From the NCBI GenBank assembly GCA_005239795.1, contig SBBH01000139.1:1-21257 (forward strand): DNA of 21,257 bases. Direction: 5' to 3'. The position numbers and the translations under genes were made by a program. Source of the stretch: Planctomycetales bacterium (lineage in GTDB: Bacteria > Planctomycetota > SBBH01). Of the stretch, positions 1 through 6,142 are shown one piece after another. Below the pieces are notes generated by a model, which worked only from the letters and a program-made list of their open reading frames with translations, was not told where the DNA came from and ran no database searches. Within the stretch, counting starts at the first letter, position 1. Every line of letters starts with the position of its first letter.

Positions 1-150
1 ATGCCGCCACGAATACTACCGGCTCATCTGGGGACTGCGTGCCCTCTTCGGAACGCTCGCACCTTGCAGAATCCACCTATGAACTGGGGAAACTCGTGGT
101 CACGCCAAAGCATGTCTGGGCGGATCTCAAACATCACAGAATGCGCAATA
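1..150. other. left edge, unassigned
   Basis: This stretch lies downstream of the FlhB-like gene, which ends at 151. On the plus strand one frame is open from base 2 to a TGA at 80-82 and would end a protein in ...GTLAPCRIHL. A second frame is also open across it, but that one runs on as a shadow of the minus-strand genes. Neither has enough length to be called. A partial plus-strand gene entering from the left is possible and unproven. Confidence 0.2.
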
Positions 151-420
151 TTAGAAAATCGATCTGGCGTTCAGGCGATAGACGAACGCCAAGATCTCCG
201 CCACGGCCTTGTAGAGCGACTCAGGGATAAAGCTCCCCAGATCGAGGCTCACGAGAACCTGCGCCAGGTCAGCGTCTTCCTTCACGGGGACGCCGTGCGC
301 GCGGGCAGTCTCCTCGATGCGCCGGGCCGTCTCCCCTTTCCCTTTGGCCGCGACCTGGGGCGAGGGCATCCGAACCGGGTCATAGCGCAGCGCGACGGCG
401 ACCTGCCGCTTGACGCTCAT
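151..420 (-). CDS. stand-alone FlhB C-terminal-like protein (FhlB type)
   Basis: The predicted protein has 89 residues. It starts MSVKRQVAVALRYDP and contains AKGKGETARRIEE, GVPVKED and IPESLYKAVAEILAFVYR. These match the cytoplasmic C-terminal domain of FlhB/YscU, the substrate-specificity switch of flagellar and type III export. The membrane domain and the NPTH autocleavage motif are absent, so it resembles the post-cleavage fragment alone. The ATG at 420-418 overlaps the stop of the FliK-like gene (ATGA), which indicates translational coupling and fixes the start; a longer in-frame reading upstream would lie wholly inside that gene. FliK and FlhB interact in flagellar hook-length control, so the pair makes functional sense, but no flagellar gene is visible here. 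Family assignment is firm; role outside flagella is unknown. Confidence 0.85.
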   Translation of the reverse strand: MSVKRQVAVALRYDPVRMPSPQVAAKGKGETARRIEETARAHGVPVKEDADLAQVLVSLDLGSFIPESLYKAVAEILAFVYRLNARSIF

Positions 421-1604
421 GCGATCAGGTCCACCGAGCCGGAGCCCGGTTCTTGTGTAAAAAACACCTCGGCGGCAGGACGCTTCCCAAGAGACACCTC
501 GATCGCGGCATCCGCCCATCCGGCGGCAACCAGCGCATCGGCGAGCTCCTGCGAGGCCGCGCGCAGGCGCTCGACCGTCTGCGGACGATCCGCCGTGAAC
601 GACACCGACGCCGCACGCGACGCGCCGTCCCCCGACACCAGAACCGCCACGGCCCCGAGCCAGCTCATCTCCAGGAAGATTCCCACGCTCTGCGGAAGCT
701 TCTGATGTTGCCGGCGCGCCTCGCTCTCCGGATCACCCGTACGCCGGTTGACCCGGAGCACCCCCTTTCCCGCATCCGTCCAGAAGGGAATGAGCGCCGA
801 AGGCCCCCGCGGAATCGCCTGATCGAGTTGGCGAACCGCCTCCCGCAGGGGCTTCGTCCAAGACCTCCCCGACAGCTCCGACTCTTCCCGGACCGCCAGA
901 TGCGCCAAGAGCTCCGCCAAGCGCGCGGGCGACTGCCGAGCGCGCCACGCCCTTGCGGCAGCGCCTTCGGGATCCGTATTCAAGACTTCCGCCTCCTCCG
1001 GCGTCGGAAAAGAGGAGGCCCCAAGAGGGACCGGATTCCGTCCAGTCTGCTTTGCCAAGGTGTCGATCCACCGGCCGATCCGCACGAGTTCCCGATCTGC
1101 GCCTAAGAGTGCCTGCGCCATCTCCTCGAGCAACGTCCTGAACCGGGCCGGCGCAAACGGTTCGCCGATTGCCATCGCCTGTGCCAAAAGAGCCCGCTGG
1201 GCCTCGGGAAGAGACGACAGAAGCGCCTCCAAGGATTGGCGCAGGAGCACCGGGAGAGCGGCGGAAGAAGCACCCCCCTCGCCTCCCCCTCCGGCGCCCG
1301 GAGTTCGAAGAACGGCATACGCTCCCTCGCGGCCTGGAGCTGCCTGACCAGACGCGGCGTCGGAAGCGACTTTAAGTTCCAAGAGAAGCGGCGGCCCCGC
1401 GTGGCGCACACGCGCCGCCACTTCCTCCCCTAAAAACAGGGGAACGCTTGAGACCGCCTCGAGCAGCCGTCCCGCAATCGCAACCTGGTAGCGCCGATTC
1501 CCCAGGGACGCTATGACTTGGGTGTGCAGGATCTCGCCCGCGACAAATGGCTCGGCAGGGAGACCCGCGCCGCCTGCCCCCCCCGCGACGGGATTCAGAC
1601 TCAC
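417..1604 (-). CDS. FliK-like hook-length control domain protein
   Basis: The predicted protein has 395 residues. The N-terminal part (about residues 20-75) reads as a compact beta domain (GEILHTQVIASLGNRRYQVA, then VPLFLGEEVAARV) typical of FliK-like proteins. The middle is Ala/Gly-rich and helical. The C-terminal ~110 residues (IFLEMSWLGAVAVLV, FTADRPQTVERLRA, LVAAGW) resemble the Flg_hook domain of FliK. The GTG at 1604-1602 overlaps the TGA of the upstream metallopeptidase gene, and the downstream FlhB-like gene overlaps its own stop, so the three genes look coupled. A longer open frame to 2108 exists, but it is shadow sequence inside the metallopeptidase gene. Known FliK acts as a molecular ruler and binds FlhB's C-terminal domain; here the system is reduced to these two partners. 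Whether it serves flagella or another export apparatus is not visible. Confidence 0.75.
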   Translation of the reverse strand: MSLNPVAGGAGGAGLPAEPFVAGEILHTQVIASLGNRRYQVAIAGRLLEAVSSVPLFLGEEVAARVRHAGPPLLLELKVASDAASGQAAPGREGAYAVLRTPGAGGGGEGGASSAALPVLLRQSLEALLSSLPEAQRALLAQAMAIGEPFAPARFRTLLEEMAQALLGADRELVRIGRWIDTLAKQTGRNPVPLGASSFPTPEEAEVLNTDPEGAAARAWRARQSPARLAELLAHLAVREESELSGRSWTKPLREAVRQLDQAIPRGPSALIPFWTDAGKGVLRVNRRTGDPESEARRQHQKLPQSVGIFLEMSWLGAVAVLVSGDGASRAASVSFTADRPQTVERLRAASQELADALVAAGWADAAIEVSLGKRPAAEVFFTQEPGSGSVDLIA

Positions 1605-3067
1605 TCGCCTTCTTCTTTCTTCGTCACGGGCCAGGTCTCGCGCACGTATCGCTCGAACTCGGCTGCCAGGAGATCGAAACGCATCTGAAAAATCTCCTGA
1701 AACGTCTCGAGCCCAGCTTCCCCCGCATAGCAAGCGGAAAGCAGGCGGAACATCTTCTGACGATATTTTCGCCCGTCGGCGCAATGCACCAGGAAATGCG
1801 CAAAGCCTGCCGCCATCCGGTAATTGGCGGCGGCCGAGGTCTCCTCCATGAAGCGGGTCTGCCCCATCGCCATCCACCGCGCCAGGTCGGGACGCCATCC
1901 CGACGCATAGTGGCGCCCCAGGTCCGCGTAGCGCGCCCCCTGTCGGTTCAGGTGGAGCTTTCCCCCCTCGAGGCGGCTCGCCTCGAAAAGGCAAGCGATC
2001 CCCTCCACCGCCCAGAAATGGACCTGTTCGTTGGGGTGAGCCTGGATGAAGGGAAGCTGCGTCGGGAAAGAGCCGGCGTGGGCCAGGTGCAGAATCTGGT
2101 GTACGCACTCGTGGAGCATCGTGCCGGCCTCCGGGGAAACGGCGCCGCCGGGCGGCGCCTCAGCCGACGGCCGAGACTGCACAAGGCAAATGCGGCTGGC
2201 GTGATCGTAGAATCCCGCGATCTGATGCGCCGAGAACTTGCTGTCCTTCATGGCGGCGGCCAGGTACCGGTCGTAGTCGGCCTGGTCCGCCAGCCAATAG
2301 ATCCCGAGACGTTCGGAAGGCTTGGCACACGCCCCCCGCGCCAGATCAAAGAACGCCGTATGGAACATTTCACAGAGCTTGGCGCGCGCGACGATCTCGG
2401 CGAGAGGTTTATTGCTCCGAATCGCATAATGCGGCGTACGCACCACCCAGGCGTCGGCCCATTGGCGGTGCGACGCATCCAGGGCCGCCCAGGCCGAGGG
2501 GGGCGGAAGGCGCGCCAAATCCACGGTCCTGGCCGCGAGCGCGCGGGCCTCCTCGCGCGGCAGCCACCCGAACCCCTCCACACGCTCCTCCCCCTTCCAG
2601 GCGCGCGCCGGCGGGCAGTCTTCGTAGATCGCCAAGGCAATTCGGACTGCTTCTTCGGCTTTCTCCAAGGTTCCGGCCGCGCGCAGGCGCTCCGCTTGGG
2701 ACGCATAGCGCCCGGCGGCAACAGTCACGAGATCCAGGACTTTCTGTCGATACATTCCTCGAGCGCCCGGGGCAGGTTGTACGAAGGGATCGTCAAGAAG
2801 CTTTTTCAGTCCCGTTTCGGCCAAACCGCCCAGGGAATCGAGCCCTTCTCCTCTTCGAGAAACTTCCAACAGATAGGCATAGGAGCGCCGCGCTTCGGGG
2901 AGAAGCCCTTGACCGCGACACCAGTCGGCGAAGACTCCAACATCCTTGTAAAAAGCGTGCGTCGGGGAAGACTCCCCTTCCGCCCGACCCGCCCGGGTTC
3001 CAACACCGGCCAGAACGAGGCCGGCCGCCGATGCCCAGACGGCCGCCCTGCCTATCAATCGCCCCAT
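1601..3067 (-). CDS. exported HExxH metallopeptidase-like protein (DUF1570/gluzincin type)
   Basis: The predicted protein has 488 residues. It begins with a signal peptide (MGRLIGRAAVWASAAGLVLA, ending near residue 29). Residues 40-190 are helical and TPR-like. The C-terminal half has the zinc-peptidase motif HECVH at 319-323, and WAVEGIACLFE with Glu355 as the probable third zinc ligand, an arrangement typical of gluzincins such as DUF1570 and peptidase-MA-like families. It therefore probably acts in the periplasm or outside the cell; the substrate is unknown. The ATG at 3067 is preceded by GGAGG at the long distance of 16 nt. That GGAGG is better placed (8 nt) for another ATG at 3075 that opens a six-codon reading frame closing over this start. 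Longer in-frame starts lack both a Shine-Dalgarno site and a sensible signal peptide. The gene overlaps the FliK-like gene (GTGA) and probably heads that operon. Confidence 0.72.
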   Translation of the reverse strand: MGRLIGRAAVWASAAGLVLAGVGTRAGRAEGESSPTHAFYKDVGVFADWCRGQGLLPEARRSYAYLLEVSRRGEGLDSLGGLAETGLKKLLDDPFVQPAPGARGMYRQKVLDLVTVAAGRYASQAERLRAAGTLEKAEEAVRIALAIYEDCPPARAWKGEERVEGFGWLPREEARALAARTVDLARLPPPSAWAALDASHRQWADAWVVRTPHYAIRSNKPLAEIVARAKLCEMFHTAFFDLARGACAKPSERLGIYWLADQADYDRYLAAAMKDSKFSAHQIAGFYDHASRICLVQSRPSAEAPPGGAVSPEAGTMLHECVHQILHLAHAGSFPTQLPFIQAHPNEQVHFWAVEGIACLFEASRLEGGKLHLNRQGARYADLGRHYASGWRPDLARWMAMGQTRFMEETSAAANYRMAAGFAHFLVHCADGRKYRQKMFRLLSACYAGEAGLETFQEIFQMRFDLLAAEFERYVRETWPVTKKEEGE

Positions 3068-3124
3068 TCCGTCATTTTGGTCGCCTCCGGATCCTCTGTC
3101 GAACGAAAAGCTTTTTGCGACAAA

Positions 3125-3155
3125 TTTTGACATCTTTTGACGCTCGCGCGACACA
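3125..3155 (+). promoter_or_regulatory. possible promoter/operator for the lipoprotein operon
   Basis: The 172-base divergent gap 3068-3239 contains TTTTGAC twice (3125-3131 and 3135-3141), a direct repeat with a 10-base period, that is one helical turn. The first copy includes a consensus -35 TTGACA at 3127-3132. No good -10 hexamer follows at 16-18 bases, so an ordinary sigma-70 promoter is not convincing. The helical-turn repeat could equally be an operator. Position, upstream of 3240 and within the gap between divergent operons, is the main support. Confidence 0.25.
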
Positions 3156-3239
3156 TCCCTTTTACCGCTGGAGTAGGGTGTTGCAATGCTGAAGACGGGT
3201 TTCGATACTGGAGGGAATGGACAAGAAAGGAGAATGCTC

Positions 3240-3632
3240 ATGCGTATGAGTTGGGCGTCGACAGCATACCTCGTAATGCTGGGGGCCGGATGCAGCAGCT
3301 CCGGCGGGACCTTTACCACCGTCTCGATCGATCCGGCTCAAACCTTTCCGATCGAGGCCGCTGGGATTGAAATCGTGTCGGTCCACGTCCGAGAGATGGG
3401 GAAGTTGCGCGTGGGACAAGCCGAGCTTCGCAATCCTGGCGGGCATACAGTCGTTTGGGTGACGGCGAACTGGTATGACGTCGAAGGGGTCTATGTGGAC
3501 GATCCCAAGGAAACCCAGCGTGAAGTGCTTCTGGCTCCTCACGAAGAGAAATCGCTCACCTTCACCGCGCCACACCCTGGTGCGCGGCACCTGCGCATTC
3601 AGATCCGCCGGGGATCGAAACGTCCTCGCTAA
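3240..3632 (+). CDS. YcfL-like lipoprotein (DUF1425)
   Basis: The predicted protein has 130 residues. It has a short lipoprotein signal (MRMSWASTAYLVMLGAGCSS; probable lipidated Cys18, with Gly rather than Leu at -3, so the lipobox is slightly atypical). The mature domain (LRNPGGHTVVWVTANWYDVEG, then LLAPHEEKSLTFTAP) fits the beta-sandwich DUF1425 family, whose E. coli member is YcfL. The start at 3240 is chosen because AAAGGAG lies 7 bases before it; two other ATGs (3234, 3246) are in frame and worse placed. E. coli ycfL lies directly before lpoB, and the same order is seen here, 25 bases apart, which strongly supports both calls. Its biochemical role is not established in the family. Confidence 0.8.
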   Translation: MRMSWASTAYLVMLGAGCSSSGGTFTTVSIDPAQTFPIEAAGIEIVSVHVREMGKLRVGQAELRNPGGHTVVWVTANWYDVEGVYVDDPKETQREVLLAPHEEKSLTFTAPHPGARHLRIQIRRGSKRPR

Positions 3633-3657
3633 CCTTGGACTCAAAAAGGAGAAACCC

Positions 3658-4281
3658 ATGCAAAAGAAAATGATCCATTGGCGGCCCTCGCTCGCGGCTC
3701 CGGCGGCCGCGGGCTTGCTTCTGTCCGGCTGTTTCTGGACCACCACCACCACGCGCGATCCGGACGAACCCCAGCATTACGGAAAAAACTGGGATGCCAC
3801 CGACCTCAAGGGGGCCGTTACAAAGATCGCCACGACCCTGGTCGAGAGCAAACGGATGAATACGGTCGAAAAAACCCCTCTCGTTATCGTCTACGGCGTC
3901 CAGAACGACACAGCCGAGCATATCAATACACAGCTCATCGCCGACAAGATCCAGACGGCCCTGAACGAGACAGGGGCATTCCGCTTCATCGACCGGGACA
4001 TGCGTGCGCACATCGATGCCGAGGTCACCTACCAGCAAGGGGGGAAGGTGGATCCCGCCACCGCCTCCAAGGTTGGAAAACAACTGGGAGCCACGCACGT
4101 CCTGTGGGGACGCCTCGCCTCGATCGAAACCAAGCAAGGGAAGGGGCTGAACCTTTCGAAAAAGAGCATGATCTTCTATAACCTGACCGTCCGCGTGACG
4201 GATCTCGAGTCGAGCGAGGTGATCTACTCCAACGAGTTCGAGATCGCCCGCGAGGAGAGTCAGCCGCTCGTCGGCTGGTAA
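3658..4281 (+). CDS. lpoB: LpoB-like penicillin-binding protein activator lipoprotein
   Basis: The predicted protein has 207 residues. The signal peptide ends in a canonical lipobox LLLSGC with lipidated Cys25, followed by a short Thr-rich linker. The C-terminal domain (LVIVYGVQNDTAEHINTQLI, FRFIDRDMR, ASKVGKQLGATHVLWGRL, SEVIYSNEFEI) matches LpoB, the outer-membrane lipoprotein that reaches through the periplasm to stimulate the class A synthase PBP1B. The linker is much shorter than in E. coli LpoB. AAGGAG is placed 7 bases before the ATG. It sits between the YcfL-like and COG3014-like genes, a combination recurrent in Gram-negative genomes. No PBP1 gene is in the window, so the partner is inferred. 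Confidence 0.85.
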   Translation: MQKKMIHWRPSLAAPAAAGLLLSGCFWTTTTTRDPDEPQHYGKNWDATDLKGAVTKIATTLVESKRMNTVEKTPLVIVYGVQNDTAEHINTQLIADKIQTALNETGAFRFIDRDMRAHIDAEVTYQQGGKVDPATASKVGKQLGATHVLWGRLASIETKQGKGLNLSKKSMIFYNLTVRVTDLESSEVIYSNEFEIAREESQPLVGW

Positions 4282-4293
4282 ACCCCGTTCGCG

Positions 4294-4331
4294 ACGCGGC
4301 AGCCCAGGCCTGCGGCCAGGCGCCGCGTTTT
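4294..4331 (+). terminator. terminator- or attenuator-like hairpin after lpoB
   Basis: ACGCGGC (4294-4300) pairs perfectly with GCCGCGT (4322-4328), with further GC-rich pairing possible inside the loop, and four T residues (4328-4331) close the structure. It lies between lpoB and the next lipoprotein gene, only about 17 bases before that gene's start. It is therefore more likely to reduce downstream transcription than to end the operon. The T-run is short. Confidence 0.4.
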
Positions 4332-4347
4332 CCCTCCGGAGGGCTCC

Positions 4348-5628
4348 TTGATACGCCGGTGCCTGCTCTCCTTCTTTAGTCTGGCGACCTTAACTTTCGC
4401 CGGCTGCGATTCCCAGAAACTCGCCAAGGGGCGTCAAGAATTCTACCGCGGGGAATACGCCGCTGCGGAGGCGACGCTCGCGCCGCTCGCCCAGAAGGAA
4501 GGACGCAACCAAGTGCTCTATGCCATGGAACAGGGGACGGTCCTGCATGCAGCAGGGCGCCTGGACGAATCGAACGTCCGGTTCTTAGAAGCCGCCGAGC
4601 GGATCAAGGAGTGGGAGACGAAAAGCCTCTCCAAGGAAGCCGTGGCTCTCGCCTATAGCGACATCGCCAAACCCTACCGGGGGGATCCCCATGAACAGCT
4701 CCTGGTGCACACGCATCTCATGATGAATTTTTTCGTCGCAGGGCGCGTCAACGACGCCCTTGTGGAGGCGCGCCGCACGGTTGAGATCCTCGACACCGAA
4801 GGCCGCCCCGACTACGCGGAGGACCCCTTCACACGATTCCTGGCGGCCTTGGCTTTCGATATCCGAGGCGCCGCGGACGACGCCATCATTGAACTCAAGA
4901 AAACCCAGGAACTCTGTCCGGCCTTTCCATACGCCAAAGCCCCCCTTCTGCGCCTGGCGCGCGCGTCGGGGCGCGCCGAAGAGTTGGCACAATGGAAGGA
5001 TCTTCCGGGGCCCGCCGCCGATTTCGCCCCCGGCGGCGGGATTCTCGTGGCGTTCATCCAGACGGGAGGCTCCCCGAGAAAAGTGCGTCGAGATCTCTTC
5101 GTCCCCCCCCACTACCGCCTCGTGGCCCCGGACCTTGAAAACCGGCCGCAGACGACCCGCACTGCAGTGCTCAAGGCGGGAGGATTCCAAGCGTCGGCAT
5201 TCCTTTTGACGGACGTCGAGAAAATCGCCCATGCAACGCTCGAAGCGCGCCTTGCCGCCACGATCGCCAAGGAAACCGGCCGGCAGATCGGAATGGAGTG
5301 CATCGCGCAAACGATCGAGAAAAACAGAAAAAACGGGGACCTGCTGGCCGATCTTTTCCGCGCGGCGTATTTCGTGCTGCGCGTCGCGGACACGCGCGCC
5401 TGGGAAACCCTTCCGGCACGGCTCCACGTGGCGGTGCTCCCCCTCCCGGCAGGCACGTATGACGTCGAGATCTGTTTTCTCCCCCAAGACCTTTTTCCTC
5501 TGGGGATCTCTCCCGCTCTGGGGATCCTGCCTCTGCTCCCGATGCCAGGCGCCTTTCAGAACGTGACATTCCCTAGTGTCCGGATCCAGGAAGGACGCTA
5601 CACCTTCATCGCCGGGCGAGGATTCTAA
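4348..5628 (+). CDS. TPR-containing lipoprotein, COG3014-like
   Basis: The predicted protein has 426 residues. A lipoprotein signal (MIRRCLLSFFSLATLTFAGC) gives lipidated Cys20 with Asp at +2; in E. coli Asp+2 retains lipoproteins in the inner membrane, which may or may not hold here. Residues ~27-210 form TPR-like helical pairs (KGRQEFYRGEYAAAEATL, FLAALAFDIRGAADDAI). The C-terminal half (VLVAFIQTGG-type strand near 228, YFVLRVADTRAWETLPA, GTYDVEICF) is the conserved domain of the COG3014 family, whose function is unknown. It starts with TTG, supported by GGAGGG five bases upstream and by the signal peptide. Position after YcfL and LpoB fits known neighbourhoods of this family and suggests a link to peptidoglycan-synthase regulation. 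The stop codon lies inside the first arm of the following hairpin. Confidence 0.75.
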   Translation: MIRRCLLSFFSLATLTFAGCDSQKLAKGRQEFYRGEYAAAEATLAPLAQKEGRNQVLYAMEQGTVLHAAGRLDESNVRFLEAAERIKEWETKSLSKEAVALAYSDIAKPYRGDPHEQLLVHTHLMMNFFVAGRVNDALVEARRTVEILDTEGRPDYAEDPFTRFLAALAFDIRGAADDAIIELKKTQELCPAFPYAKAPLLRLARASGRAEELAQWKDLPGPAADFAPGGGILVAFIQTGGSPRKVRRDLFVPPHYRLVAPDLENRPQTTRTAVLKAGGFQASAFLLTDVEKIAHATLEARLAATIAKETGRQIGMECIAQTIEKNRKNGDLLADLFRAAYFVLRVADTRAWETLPARLHVAVLPLPAGTYDVEICFLPQDLFPLGISPALGILPLLPMPGAFQNVTFPSVRIQEGRYTFIAGRGF

Positions 5629-5664
5629 GCGGGCCAAAGAAAATCATTTCTCATGGCCCGCTTA
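5626..5664 (+). terminator. strong hairpin ending the lipoprotein operon
   Basis: TAAGCGGGCCA (5626-5636) and TGGCCCGCTTA (5654-5664) form an 11-bp perfect stem that begins at the stop codon of the preceding gene. No T-run follows directly; a T-run is found at 5700-5706, after the dispersed repeat. It could terminate together with that run, or act as a transcript-stabilising 3' hairpin. Confidence 0.55.
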
Positions 5665-5693
5665 CCCTGAGCGAGCGAAGCGAGTCGAAGGGT
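5664..5693. repeat. dispersed palindromic repeat (GAGCGAAGCGAGTCGAAGG type)
   Basis: The 30-base segment begins ACCCT and ends AGGGT, with the core GAGCGAGCGAAGCGAGTCGA. I recognise this word type as a short intergenic repeat common in many environmental bacterial genomes, often at gene ends. Here it directly abuts the terminator hairpin and is followed by CCCCCTCTTTTTT. Only one copy is in the window, so repetition within this genome is inferred from outside knowledge. Confidence 0.6.
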
Positions 5694-5799
5694 CCCCCTC
5701 TTTTTTAAGACGGAAACGAACCTGAACGCTTCTTGAGCGTTATACTAAAAGTTGCCATACGGCGTACGGATTGACGGACAATTGAGAAAGGAGACGCCC

Positions 5800-6141
5800 G
5801 TGAAAAACACTCTTTCGGCGGTCGCACTCACAGGGATTCTGGCAGTCTGGACAGGGAAACTCTCGGCCGGTTGAGGCCCCCAGATGACGCCCGGTGCGGG
5901 CGCCAAAACGGCTTATGCCGTCGTCGCCGAAAAATCTGAAAATACCCCCACGCAGTACAGAATGGAGAAGACCTACTCCGCTGCCCCCAAAAGAGTGACG
6001 CGTTCTGGGGAAGGCACCTGCACAAGGGTTCTCAAGATCTTCCCGACCCAGGAGGAAGCTGAAAAATACATGGGGGAACTCCGCGAAGCCCAGAAAAAAA
6101 CCTCTCAAGAAACCGTCCCGGCAACCCCCGACAAAGGTTAG
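5800..6141 (+). CDS. predicted exported selenoprotein of unknown function (Sec25)
   Basis: The predicted protein has 113 residues if TGA 5872-5874 is read as selenocysteine. The GTG at 5800 has AAAGGAG 6 bases upstream and opens a clear signal peptide (VKNTLSAVALTGILAVW, then TGKLSAG). The frame meets TGA at codon 25 and then stays open to a TAG at 6139. The first downstream ATG (5884) has no ribosome site and would give a protein lacking export signals, so a single recoded gene is the better reading. A stem-loop follows at the proper SECIS distance. The mature domain (TAYAVVAEKSE, YRMEKTYSAAPKRV, a single Cys in GTCTRVLKIFPTQEEAEKYM) ends in a charged tail, and I recognise no family. The HEAT-repeat gene starts one base after its stop, so the two are co-transcribed. 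Alternatives are a pseudogene or a sequencing error; the identical arrangement next door argues against both. Confidence 0.72.
5875..5902 (+). promoter_or_regulatory. bacterial SECIS-like element, gene A
   Basis: After the in-frame TGA come 13 bases, then CGCCC (5888-5892), loop GGTGC (5893-5897) and GGGCG (5898-5902). The loop starts 19 bases after the TGA, and its first two bases are G. This fits the known bacterial SECIS rules: loop within roughly 16-37 bases of UGA, short loop, and a G among the first two loop bases. The GGU in the loop also recalls the E. coli fdhF loop bound by SelB. Element and spacing are identical in the next gene. Confidence 0.7.
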
Positions 6142-6142
6142 G

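Noticed and set aside
1547..3130. Long plus-strand open frame (527 codons)
   Set aside because: It is antisense to the metallopeptidase, which has a signal peptide and HExxH motif; the plus-strand product has Arg/Gly/Pro-rich, domainless composition typical of GC-rich shadows.
4585..5637. Minus-strand open frame of 350 codons
   Set aside because: Antisense to the COG3014-like lipoprotein, with no ribosome site or domain.
5907..5921. Second small hairpin ACGGC-TTAT-GCCGT after the first SECIS-like element
   Set aside because: It has no counterpart in the second gene, and a 5-bp stem is expected by chance in such GC-rich coding DNA.
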